The position numbers and the translations under genes are program-made. Below, piece after piece: positions 18,178 through 25,990 of a DNA stretch of 64,000 bases. The stretch is from contig JBALVY010000001.1 in assembly GCA_036960375.1 (NCBI GenBank), positions 186,001 to 250,000 of the forward strand, in the 5' to 3' direction. This stretch comes from CAWVSB01 sp036960375 (GTDB lineage Bacteria; Pseudomonadota; Gammaproteobacteria; Pseudomonadales; CAWVSB01). The first letter of the stretch is position 1, and each line of letters begins with the position of its first letter. Under the pieces are notes generated by a model. That model ran no database searches, was not told the origin of the DNA, and worked only from the letters and a program-made list of their open reading frames with translations.

Positions 18178-19455
18178 TTATTTGAAAGATAGCGCTTCAG
18201 TCTGACCACCTTTTAACAGTTTGATCTGGTTCTCGAGCCAGCCGTTTAACCAGAAGTTATCGGCCTCGCTTAATAATTTTTCATGGATGGCGATAGACAA
18301 CCTTACCGCGCCCTCACAAGCAGGCTGTTCAGTAAAGATAATATCCAGTAAATGCTGCGCTTCTTCTGAATGCCCGGCATCAAATTTTTGCTGAGCCCGC
18401 TGTACCAGCGCATCGACACCAGCCAGCTCAATCAAATCAGCATGCACCGAACTCTGAGGCACGCTATAGAGCTCCGTAGTGGAGTCGTGATGAAACCAGC
18501 CGGCGTAATTTTCCCAGATTGCCCGTATGCTCCAGGATACTTTGCCGTAACCCTGGCCCACTTCACATTTCGCCGGCAACTGAATTTCCTGCATCAGCGT
18601 ATGCAGAGTCTTGCCTTCATTCATGCCTTTCACTGTTTCGTCATGTACATAAAGAATGGCATCTCTAAACGCCGTCACTTCGGTTTTAATCAGCTCCTTA
18701 CCTTCAATGGGCGCGTGGTGGCCGTATAGAATCAGCTCGGCGTCCAAGTCCAATACGGTTTGGGCCGCAGCGGCGCATACCAGCGCATCACGATAACGAT
18801 CACCCCGAATAGTCACAAGGTTAGGAAAGTGACCAAAGGGACAGCCAAACAGATTGCCGGTAAGACAAATACCATGCTGGGGTAACCATACAACGAGGGA
18901 GTCATTAGTCTCCGCTCCTTTCACGCCAATTAATACCACCTCGAGGCCGCCGAGGGTGAATTCATAACGGTCTTCAAAAGTTAAGTCGGCAGTGGGACGA
19001 TCTTGGGCATTAATGTCGGTATAACCCTGCTCAGCGTAGTAGCCAAAATCTTCGACAAAGGCGTCCATAAAACGAAACGCCGAGCGGTTAGCACGAAAGT
19101 CACGCAGCCGCTCATCGTAGCTCTGGTGCTCTTCGTTATTGGCTTGAGCGATATACTGTAAGCCGGGATTTAAATCGCGAAAATATTGCACACCACCGGT
19201 GTGATCAACATGACCTTGAGTAGTAATGACATAGCGAATGTTGTCGCTGACGGGAGACAAATCCTGGTAATTTTTCAAATGAACAGGCGCTTCATAACCC
19301 ATGCCGGTGTTTATCAGAATGCTGCCCTCAGAGGTTTCTATCAGGTAGGTATTCGAACAGCCTTCAGACATCACAATAAAATCGTTGATTCTTTCACCAC
19401 CAAAACGAGCGGAGGAAGGGCCGTAGGGACGCGATTTATATAGTGGAGTTCTCAT
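18178..19455 (-). CDS. MBL-fold protein with alkylsulfatase-type C-terminal region and altered metal ligands
   Basis: The first 250 residues form an MBL fold (SILINTGMGYEAP, VITTQGHVDHTGG, LILYGHHAPIEG). The following region (GYGKVSWSIRAIWENYAGWF, then HHDSTTELY) matches the dimerisation domain of alkyl sulfatases. Canonical HxHxDH is here QGHVDH, so the first ligand His is Gln, and the later His/Asp positions are also changed (GAETNDSLVVW, LTGN). The protein may bind metal atypically or be a non-sulfatase. It has no signal peptide, unlike secreted alkyl sulfatases. It is divergent from a TetR gene with two matching palindromes between them. Confidence 0.8.
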   Translation of the reverse strand: MRTPLYKSRPYGPSSARFGGERINDFIVMSEGCSNTYLIETSEGSILINTGMGYEAPVHLKNYQDLSPVSDNIRYVITTQGHVDHTGGVQYFRDLNPGLQYIAQANNEEHQSYDERLRDFRANRSAFRFMDAFVEDFGYYAEQGYTDINAQDRPTADLTFEDRYEFTLGGLEVVLIGVKGAETNDSLVVWLPQHGICLTGNLFGCPFGHFPNLVTIRGDRYRDALVCAAAAQTVLDLDAELILYGHHAPIEGKELIKTEVTAFRDAILYVHDETVKGMNEGKTLHTLMQEIQLPAKCEVGQGYGKVSWSIRAIWENYAGWFHHDSTTELYSVPQSSVHADLIELAGVDALVQRAQQKFDAGHSEEAQHLLDIIFTEQPACEGAVRLSIAIHEKLLSEADNFWLNGWLENQIKLLKGGQTEALSFK

Positions 19456-19490
19456 ATTTACCTCTGGTTAGCAGCCTGCGTGAGGTCGAT

Positions 19491-19513
19491 TAGTTAATCA
19501 ACGATATTAACTA
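19491..19513. promoter_or_regulatory. Inverted repeat, probable TetR operator 1
   Basis: TAGTTAAT and ATTAACTA form a perfect 8-bp inverted repeat with a 7-bp spacer between the divergent MBL-fold and TetR genes. The core TTAAT-N7-ATTAA recurs in the second site about 49 bp away, nearer the TetR start. Confidence 0.65.
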
Positions 19514-19542
19514 TAGCGGCAAGAAGTGCAAATGGCAACTAA

Positions 19543-19559
19543 TTAATATCTAGTATTAA
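19543..19559. promoter_or_regulatory. Inverted repeat, probable TetR operator 2
   Basis: TTAAT-ATCTAGT-ATTAA has the same 17-bp architecture as operator 1 and lies about 54 bp before the TetR start. Two identical-architecture sites in one divergent gap suggest autoregulation plus control of the MBL-SDR operon. Confidence 0.65.
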
Positions 19560-19612
19560 CTAATTGGCCCTATTGGTGTATGCTGTGACTCATCTACAGT
19601 TTAGGACACGCG

Positions 19613-20233
19613 ATGAAACCTGCACGCAAAGATGGCTTAGAGACCAAGAAACGACTAATAGACACGGCCGAGCGCTTGTTTGTCGAGCAGGGCGTGGAGC
19701 GAGTTAAGTTGGTCGATGTCAGCCGTGAGGCAGGCCAAAAAAACCGCAATGCCGCGCAATACCACTTTGGTGATCGAGTGGGCTTGATTAATGCCGTTTT
19801 GAATAAACACAGCGACATGATTGCCCAAGCGCGACAGGCCATGCTGGACCAACTAGAACAGCAACAAGACGTTACCCTGCGTGAACTAATAGAGGCGCAA
19901 GTTTTACCCATAGCCAGCCATGTGCGGTCTCACCCCAACGGATGGGCCTACCTGATGCTTAACCGGCAGCTGATTAACTCTAGCGAACACATTGGCATGA
20001 GCCTTCAGCGGATAAACGACCGGCCTGAAGTACTTCGCCTACAGCGCCTGATGCGCCCTTTCCTGCCGGCCCAGAGTGCCGACGCCTTGCGCGCAAAGAT
20101 GATTCTTCTGCATTGCATGTTATTCAACGGCTTGGCCAACTTTTACGATCTTGAACCAGAAACAGACAGCCAAAACTTTGTCGACACTCTGTGCGCCTGC
20201 ATGGTTGCAGTGTTGTTGGCTGACTCGGGCTGA
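19613..20233 (+). CDS. TetR-family transcriptional regulator
   Basis: The 206-residue protein has a TetR HTH (DVSREAGQKNRNAAQYHFGDRVGL) at about residues 32-62. The variant YHFGDR motif is typical of a subgroup found beside lipid and steroid catabolic genes. It is divergent from the MBL-SDR pair and flanked by two TTAAT-N7-ATTAA palindromes. The plus-strand lipoprotein gene downstream starts 73 bp after its stop and may be co-transcribed. Confidence 0.88.
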   Translation: MKPARKDGLETKKRLIDTAERLFVEQGVERVKLVDVSREAGQKNRNAAQYHFGDRVGLINAVLNKHSDMIAQARQAMLDQLEQQQDVTLRELIEAQVLPIASHVRSHPNGWAYLMLNRQLINSSEHIGMSLQRINDRPEVLRLQRLMRPFLPAQSADALRAKMILLHCMLFNGLANFYDLEPETDSQNFVDTLCACMVAVLLADSG

Positions 20234-20306
20234 ACCATGACTCCAAACGCAGCGGCTATACTTAATGGCTGCTAATATTAGTAGACGAACAACGGGAGAA
20301 AATTCC

Positions 20307-22103
20307 ATGCGTAACAAATCACTCGTGCTATTGCTGTCACCACTTTTCGCATTGGCCATGCTAGCGGGCTGTAATGGAGAAGACGAATCGGCCGATACTA
20401 CGCTTCAATCGACTCACTCTGTGGCGTCAAGATCTGGCCCCGTCCCCAACTATGCTCCACCCAACCCCTACCTCGCAGACTCTGTGCTACCCATCGGCCA
20501 TATAAACTCAGCACAGTCGACCGGCATGGACCATGCCGGGCCGTCTGGACCAACTGAAGCTCTAAGCCAGGAAGACGGCGGGCTGACCTATACACACCTC
20601 GGCCCCGGACACTTCGGCGCCGCCATTTCAGCCCCGTATCCCAACGGCAAGCGGGTTATCTGGAGCAATGGTGCGGAACGTATTTCCAAACTCGACTACG
20701 AAACTCTGGATGTCATCGACGAGTTCTTCCTGCAGAACTCGTCGATCTACAAGAGCAACGAAGGCCCTGTTACAGCAGAACAGGCCGATGACAAATTCAG
20801 CATGCTCGATTTCCTGCCGAAGTTTCGCTGGAGCGGCATGGCCACCGTGATGGCCACTATCCCGCTGGCCAAGGAATACTATGGCGGCGGCCTGGCGGGT
20901 GTTTATTATCTATTGAGCTCCGACAACGTCTTATATGTTGGTGGCAAAGACTCTATTCTGGCCTATGCCGATACCAACCCTACAGATCAAAATTCGCCCA
21001 TCGAATTGAAAAAAGAATGGCTGAAACCCCCGCATGTCACCGGCGGATTCAACTCCATGAATATGACTTACGACGGCTGGATAATTTCAATCACTGATGA
21101 TGGTTGGGTAGTGCTGATCAGTCGTGATTTCTCCGAGTATCACACGCTGCAACTTACCGGTGCAGAGGTGGCACCCGCCTGGAACCAGCGCATGCTCGAT
21201 GACGGGCGCAATCAGGGCTCAGCGACCTGGGTACGCAACGGGCCGGCGATAGACAAAGACGGTAATATCTTTGTGCCATCACTGCAGCATATGCACAAAA
21301 TTGTCTGGGATGGTAAAAAGCTGTCCAAGGACCCGGCAGATGGCGCCTGGGTTGAGCCCTACAGTAATGACGGTGACATCACGCTTAGTTTCGACGATAT
21401 TATCGATCCGTCCAGCGGAAAACCCTTCCGCTTTGACAAGGTCAATGTGGGCTCCGGCGCCACCGCAAGTCTCATGGGTTTCGATGAAGAAGACCAATTT
21501 GTAGTCATCACCGATGGCGACGAAGTGATGAACATGGTGCTGTTCTGGCGCAACGACATTCCCGAAGACTGGCAACAACTTGAAGGAGCACCGAGCCGAC
21601 GTATCGCCGGCATGTTGCGTGCAGATATCGGCAGGGATGACGCCGAGGCAGTGCAGACTGAACAATCCGTGGTAGTCGGCGGCTACGGCGCCTTTGTGGT
21701 CAACAATGCGCCCGCTAGCAAGCCTATATCAGGAGCCCCGGATGGGGCCTATGTCGGCCTGGCGGGTCACCATCCAGATTTCACACCTCACGGCGTACAG
21801 AAATTCGAATGGGACCCACGAGCGCAAGCCCTAAAAGAAGCCTGGGTCAATACCGAGGTATCATCAGTTAACTCAGTGCCTATCGTTTCCAACGGGTCCA
21901 ACATGGTATACACCGTGGGTGCACGCGAGGGCAAATGGACTCTGGAGGCTATCGACTGGACCAGCGGCGAGTCTGCCTTCCATTTTGTTACCGGGTCGAT
22001 CCGCTACAATACCCAGTTCTCTGGTGTTTTGATGGACCAGGAAGGGCGAATTATCCACACTACAATTCACGGTATTGTGCGTTACGAACGACTGCCCAAG
22101 TGA
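20307..22103 (+). CDS. Lipoprotein with probable beta-propeller fold, unknown function
   Basis: I chose ATG 20307 because it follows GGGAGA and opens a lipoprotein signal (MLAGC, Cys at about residue 22). The 598-residue protein has repeated short blade-like units (YGGGLAGVYYLLSSDNVLYVG, TYDGWIISITDDGWVVLISR, GPAIDKDGNIFVPS, VYTVGAREGKWTLEAID) suggesting a PQQ- or NHL-like beta-propeller facing the periplasm. Specific domain assignment is not possible by eye. It lies between the TetR gene and gnd, and likely belongs to the accessory cluster. Confidence 0.7.
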   Translation: MRNKSLVLLLSPLFALAMLAGCNGEDESADTTLQSTHSVASRSGPVPNYAPPNPYLADSVLPIGHINSAQSTGMDHAGPSGPTEALSQEDGGLTYTHLGPGHFGAAISAPYPNGKRVIWSNGAERISKLDYETLDVIDEFFLQNSSIYKSNEGPVTAEQADDKFSMLDFLPKFRWSGMATVMATIPLAKEYYGGGLAGVYYLLSSDNVLYVGGKDSILAYADTNPTDQNSPIELKKEWLKPPHVTGGFNSMNMTYDGWIISITDDGWVVLISRDFSEYHTLQLTGAEVAPAWNQRMLDDGRNQGSATWVRNGPAIDKDGNIFVPSLQHMHKIVWDGKKLSKDPADGAWVEPYSNDGDITLSFDDIIDPSSGKPFRFDKVNVGSGATASLMGFDEEDQFVVITDGDEVMNMVLFWRNDIPEDWQQLEGAPSRRIAGMLRADIGRDDAEAVQTEQSVVVGGYGAFVVNNAPASKPISGAPDGAYVGLAGHHPDFTPHGVQKFEWDPRAQALKEAWVNTEVSSVNSVPIVSNGSNMVYTVGAREGKWTLEAIDWTSGESAFHFVTGSIRYNTQFSGVLMDQEGRIIHTTIHGIVRYERLPK

Positions 22104-22167
22104 GACGCGTCTGACAAGGGCTAAGACGCGAAGGGTAGCGTAAACTACGGCGATAAGGAGTCTGTCT

Positions 22168-23616
22168 ATGAAAGCCGATATAGGTGTCATCGGTCTGGCT
22201 GTCATGGGGCAGAACCTGATTCTGAATATGAATGACCACGGCTTTAAGGTTGTGGCTTACAACCGTACCTTGTCCAGAGTCGAAGAGTTTCTTGAGGGGC
22301 CGGCAAAAGGCAGCAACATTGTCGGCGCAAGCTCATTGACAGACCTGGTGTCTCAACTGCAAACGCCACGCAAAGTAATGCTGATGGTTCGTGCGGGTGA
22401 GGTAGTCGATCATTTTATTGATGCACTTGCGCCGCTGCTGGAACAGGGCGATATCATTATTGACGGCGGTAACTCGAACTACACCGATACTAATCGTCGG
22501 GTTCGTGCGCTGAATGAGATCGGCATCCTCTTTGTGGGAAGTGGCGTTTCCGGCGGTGAAGAAGGTGCGCGCTTTGGTCCTTCCATTATGCCCGGCGGCG
22601 CAGCAGAAGCCTGGCCACATATAAAGCCACTACTTCAATCGATCGCGGCCAAAACCGAAACAGGCGAGGCTTGCTGTGACTGGGTTGGTAACAACGGTTC
22701 CGGCCATTTTGTCAAAATGGTTCATAACGGCATTGAGTACGGTGATATGCAGCTTATCAGTGAGGCATATCACTTCCTGAAAGAGGGATTGAAGCTTTCG
22801 CACGAAGAGATGCAGGCGATTTTCCAGCACTGGCAATCAACGGAACTCGACAGCTACCTAATTGATATCACAAAAGATATTCTCGGATTTAAAGACCAAG
22901 ACGGCGAACCGCTGCTTGAAAAGATTCTGGATACTGCCGGCCAAAAAGGTACCGGTAAGTGGACCGGTATTAATGCACTGGAATTGGGCATCCCGCTCAC
23001 ACTGATCACCGAGTCTGTATTTGCTCGCTGCCTTTCTGCGCTGAAAGATCAGCGCATTGAAGCCGAGAAAACTTTTGACCATGTGATTGCTAAAGTGGAC
23101 GGTGATAAGACAGAGTGGAGTGACGCTGTTCGTCAGGCCCTGCTGGCATCAAAAGTCATCTCATATGCGCAGGGGTTTATGTTGATGCGTGAAGCGTCGC
23201 AGGAAAATGACTGGTCGCTGAACTACGGTAAGGTTGCGCTGATGTGGCGCGGTGGCTGTATTATCCGCAGTGCGTTTCTGGGTAATATCCGCGATGCCTA
23301 TGAAAACAACCCGGACATTCAGTTCCTGGGTTCGGACCCATACTTTAAAGATATCTTGCAAAATGCACTGCCGGCCTGGCGTAAAATTGCGGTGAAAGCG
23401 ATTGAGATTGGCCTGCCAATGCCAGCCATGACCTCGGCGCTGACTTTCCTTGATGGCTATACCACCGCACGTCTACCGGCCAACTTGTTGCAGGCACAGC
23501 GTGACTATTTTGGCGCCCACACCTACGAACGTGTCGATCAAGCACGCGGCAAGTTCTTTCACACCAACTGGACCGGCACTGGCGGTGACACAGCATCCAC
23601 AACCTATGAGGTGTAG
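22168..23616 (+). CDS. gnd: 6-phosphogluconate dehydrogenase, decarboxylating
   Basis: The 482-residue protein is full length for the long (gnd-type) family. It has an N-terminal Rossmann segment (IGLAVMGQNLILNMNDHG) with NRT after beta-2 favouring NADP, the GVSGGEEGARFGPSIMPGG substrate motif, the catalytic KMVHNGIEYGDMQLI region and the C-terminal tail HTNWTGTGGDTAS. It converts 6-phosphogluconate to ribulose 5-phosphate in the oxidative pentose phosphate pathway. AAGGAG precedes the ATG. Its 3' end (from 23502) is repeated as a diverged fragment at 25434-25579 on the far side of the wax ester synthase gene. Confidence 0.97.
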   Translation: MKADIGVIGLAVMGQNLILNMNDHGFKVVAYNRTLSRVEEFLEGPAKGSNIVGASSLTDLVSQLQTPRKVMLMVRAGEVVDHFIDALAPLLEQGDIIIDGGNSNYTDTNRRVRALNEIGILFVGSGVSGGEEGARFGPSIMPGGAAEAWPHIKPLLQSIAAKTETGEACCDWVGNNGSGHFVKMVHNGIEYGDMQLISEAYHFLKEGLKLSHEEMQAIFQHWQSTELDSYLIDITKDILGFKDQDGEPLLEKILDTAGQKGTGKWTGINALELGIPLTLITESVFARCLSALKDQRIEAEKTFDHVIAKVDGDKTEWSDAVRQALLASKVISYAQGFMLMREASQENDWSLNYGKVALMWRGGCIIRSAFLGNIRDAYENNPDIQFLGSDPYFKDILQNALPAWRKIAVKAIEIGLPMPAMTSALTFLDGYTTARLPANLLQAQRDYFGAHTYERVDQARGKFFHTNWTGTGGDTASTTYEV

Positions 23617-23660
23617 GGTTCCGGGATTATATTTGTTAGCGGGCTGGGTGACGGCTGATC
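23502..23660 (+). repeat. gnd 3'-end repeat, copy 1 (intact gene side)
   Basis: The last ~39 codons of gnd plus about 45 bp downstream, ending in GGTGACGGCTGATC, are matched by a second copy at 25434-25579. The coding part is about 90% identical by eye, with mostly synonymous changes. The two copies bracket the wax ester synthase gene. Confidence 0.85.
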
Positions 23661-23707
23661 TCTCCAACAGGGACAAAAGCACTCGTTTCAGCATGCATTA
23701 CCCCAAT

Positions 23708-23725
23708 CGAACCAGATACGGTTCG
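23708..23725. other. Short hairpin downstream of gnd
   Basis: CGAACC and GGTTCG form a 6-bp stem with a 6-base loop, without a T run. It may be an RNA processing or stabilising hairpin, or part of a protein site together with the large palindrome eight bases further on. Confidence 0.4.
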
Positions 23726-23732
23726 GGTCGCA

Positions 23733-23765
23733 TTACATAATGGCATAATTTATGCCATTATGTAA
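23733..23765. repeat. 33-bp perfect palindrome between gnd and the wax ester synthase gene
   Basis: Two 16-bp arms, TTACATAATGGCATAA and its exact complement, surround a single T. The right arm is followed by AAAAA rather than T, so it is not a standard terminator for gnd. It could be a high-affinity operator for the wax ester synthase gene, 124 bp downstream, or a recombination or replication-related site at the edge of the inserted segment. Confidence 0.85.
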
Positions 23766-23888
23766 AAACCGTGTAAACTACTCCATTAAAGGCCCTTCAA
23801 TAGCTATAATCGAAAATGAAAGCGAGGAGACCCCAGCCTTGCAGCCTAAACGTCACTGATGACGGCCCACCGCCCAAGAGAACTGCCA

Positions 23889-25421
23889 ATGAAGAAACTG
23901 AATGTAGTCGACAAGGGCTTTCTGCTCGCAGAAAGCCGGGAGATGCCAATGCACGTCGGCGGCGTCGCCCTGTATACGCTGCCCGAGGGCGCCAACGAGA
24001 GGGAGTTCCTACATGAACTAACTGCCAATATGCGCGATGCCCAAGCCCTGCTGTCGCCTTTTGGCGATCGCCTGAAAATCGGACGTCTCGGTCCAATGGG
24101 ACCGACTTATTGGGAGCCGGACCCCGCTCTGGACATGGAGTATCACGTTCGCCACTCTGCCCTGCCACAACCTGGACGCTATCGCGAACTGTTTACCCTG
24201 GTGTCACGCCTGCACGGCACGCTACTGGAGCGGAGCCGCCCCCTGTGGGAGGCGCACATCATCGAAGGATTGCAGAACAGGCAGTTTGCCGTTTACAGCA
24301 AAACCCACCATGCCGCCGTTGATGGTGCCCGCTCGATTCATGTGGCCCGCAGCATGCTCTCCGCAGATGCTGCGCACAGATTTGAAGAATCACCGCTCTC
24401 CCTTAACAACTGGGAGCAGTACAAGGCCAGTATGGGTCTGGGTAAGCGCCCGGATTACAGCGCATCCGAAATGCGCTCGGTTACCGATACGCTCAAAGCC
24501 AGCCTAGATAGTGGAGCCAATATTTTCAGCGCAGTGAAGGGCTTCGCCAATGCCTGGACCGGCCGCAGCGGTGACCTGGCTCTGCCACACCTGAACGTGC
24601 CCCAAACTGCACTGAACAGCCCCGTCGACGGTGCCCGGCGTTTTGTCGCTCAGTCCTGGCCATTTGCTCGGATCAAGGCAGTTGCCAAAGCCTTCGACGG
24701 CACCTTTAACGATGCCGTGCTGGCGATGTGCTCCGGCGCCTTGCGCCAGTATCTGCAAACCCACGCCGAACTACCGCAAGAGTCTCTCAAAGCCATGGTA
24801 CCTGTTTCCCTGCGCCACGCCGGGGATGTAGAATCCGGCAACGCAGTGGCGGCGATTTCCGCAGACTTGGCCACCTCGGTGGCCGATCCGGCCGAGCGTT
24901 TCCGACAGATAAAGTCCTCGGTCCAAGCGGGCAAAGATTACTACAGCAAGATGTCTCCCAGTGAGATCGAACTGTTCAGCATGATTATGCAGGCACCCTC
25001 GATGCTGTTAATGCCTCTGGGCCTGATTTCCCGCCTGCCCCCCTATAACGTCGCCATCTCCAACGTACCCGGAATACAGCAAACTATGTACTGGAACGGC
25101 GCACGCATGGATGGTTCCTACCCGCTTTCCATCGTCACCGACGGTATGGCATTGAACATCACTCTGGTCACCTATGGCCAGAGTGTAGACTTCGGCATCA
25201 TTGCTTGCCGCCGTTCTTTGCCTCATGTGCAACGCCTGATCGACTATATGGAAGAATCTTTGCAGGAACTGGAAGATGCCGCCGGGCTCGGGGTGAAGAC
25301 CGCGAACAAAGGTTCCAGGACAAAGCGCAAATCCAGAGTTAAAACCAAGGCCGAAACTAAAACCAAGCCCGCGGCGAAGGCGAAAAAACCTTCGACCGGC
25401 AGCAAAAAGCGTTCCAGTTAA
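23889..25421 (+). CDS. Wax ester synthase/acyl-CoA:diacylglycerol acyltransferase (WS/DGAT)
   Basis: I chose ATG 23889 because family members begin with a short M-x-x-L-x-x-x-D-x-x-F segment, here MKKLNVVDKGFLLAESREMP. The 510-residue protein has the catalytic HHxxxDG motif (KTHHAAVDG, near residue 140), PLWEAHIIEGL, the family's VPVSLR, and the C-terminal ISNVPG. It esterifies acyl-CoA with fatty alcohol or diacylglycerol to make storage lipid at the inner membrane. An unusual tail of about 45 residues is very rich in Lys, Thr and Ala. The gene lies between two copies of the gnd 3' end and is flanked by a large palindrome, suggesting insertion. Confidence 0.92.
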   Translation: MKKLNVVDKGFLLAESREMPMHVGGVALYTLPEGANEREFLHELTANMRDAQALLSPFGDRLKIGRLGPMGPTYWEPDPALDMEYHVRHSALPQPGRYRELFTLVSRLHGTLLERSRPLWEAHIIEGLQNRQFAVYSKTHHAAVDGARSIHVARSMLSADAAHRFEESPLSLNNWEQYKASMGLGKRPDYSASEMRSVTDTLKASLDSGANIFSAVKGFANAWTGRSGDLALPHLNVPQTALNSPVDGARRFVAQSWPFARIKAVAKAFDGTFNDAVLAMCSGALRQYLQTHAELPQESLKAMVPVSLRHAGDVESGNAVAAISADLATSVADPAERFRQIKSSVQAGKDYYSKMSPSEIELFSMIMQAPSMLLMPLGLISRLPPYNVAISNVPGIQQTMYWNGARMDGSYPLSIVTDGMALNITLVTYGQSVDFGIIACRRSLPHVQRLIDYMEESLQELEDAAGLGVKTANKGSRTKRKSRVKTKAETKTKPAAKAKKPSTGSKKRSS

Positions 25422-25435
25422 TCATGCACCTGTGC

Positions 25436-25570
25436 GACTACTTTGGAGCCCACACCTACGAACGTGTCGATGAAGCACGCGGTCAGCTCTTTCACACCAA
25501 CTGGACCGGCACTGGCGGTGATACAGCATCCACAACTTATGATGTGTCGGGCTCTTCAGTAACTAGGTGA
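25436..25570 (+). pseudogene. Fragment of a second gnd gene (3' end only)
   Basis: The frame beginning DYFGAHTYERVDEARGQLFH and continuing HTNWTGTGGDTAS reproduces the C terminus of gnd with two or three substitutions. It ends in a different tail (SGSSVTR) before a TGA. There is no start codon or upstream gnd sequence; it begins 15 bp after the wax ester synthase stop. Similarity to gnd copy 1 extends beyond the coding part (GGTGAC(A/G)GCTGATC). It is a non-functional remnant. Confidence 0.88.
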
Positions 25571-25714
25571 CAGCTGATCAAGATAATCGTCGGCATCAAA
25601 GGACAGACTTGCCATAAAACACTCTTTCCACTGATCCCACAGTTTGCAGTCCAGCAAACGGAAATAGCGGGCTTTCAGTATTTTGATGCGCTCGATCTCT
25701 ACAAGATCTTCCAT
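25556..25714 (-). pseudogene. 5' fragment of a SnoaL-like (NTF2-fold) gene
   Basis: The frame starts at ATG with GGAG at the right distance and encodes MEDLVEIERIKILKARYFRL and LLDCKLWDQW, the characteristic N-terminal helices of SnoaL-like/DUF4440 proteins (about 130-150 residues). It ends after only 52 residues, running antisense into the gnd fragment. The gene has evidently lost its 3' two-thirds at the recombination junction near 25580. Confidence 0.75.
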
Positions 25715-25990
25715 TATTTCTCCAATAACCTAACAACTAATTCCTACGGTTAACAAATCACCATCATTCTGGCCTCGTCTTCAACAAATCGAAACAAGTT
25801 TTACGTCCCCGCTATCCTGACTCAGAAGCCCGACAGAGCCCTTTTGCACCCTTATTTGACGCCCTCGGAGAGAGATGTCGATTGTGGAAGCCTTGTTGTT
25901 CTTAACGCTGCCCTCAAATCAGTCGTTTTCCTCCGCGGAGGCCCTTCCACGAACTCAAGCCTGCGGTACCTGATAAGCCACATTCTTGAG
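25715..25990. other. Gene-free stretch within the mosaic region
   Basis: No coding frame, RNA or clear hairpin was recognised between the truncated SnoaL-like gene and the class II aldolase. Open frames here are out-of-frame shadows of the aldolase end. Confidence 0.5.

Noticed and set aside
25436..25570. gnd fragment as a functional small gene
   Set aside because: It has no start codon or ribosome site and only repeats the gnd C terminus.
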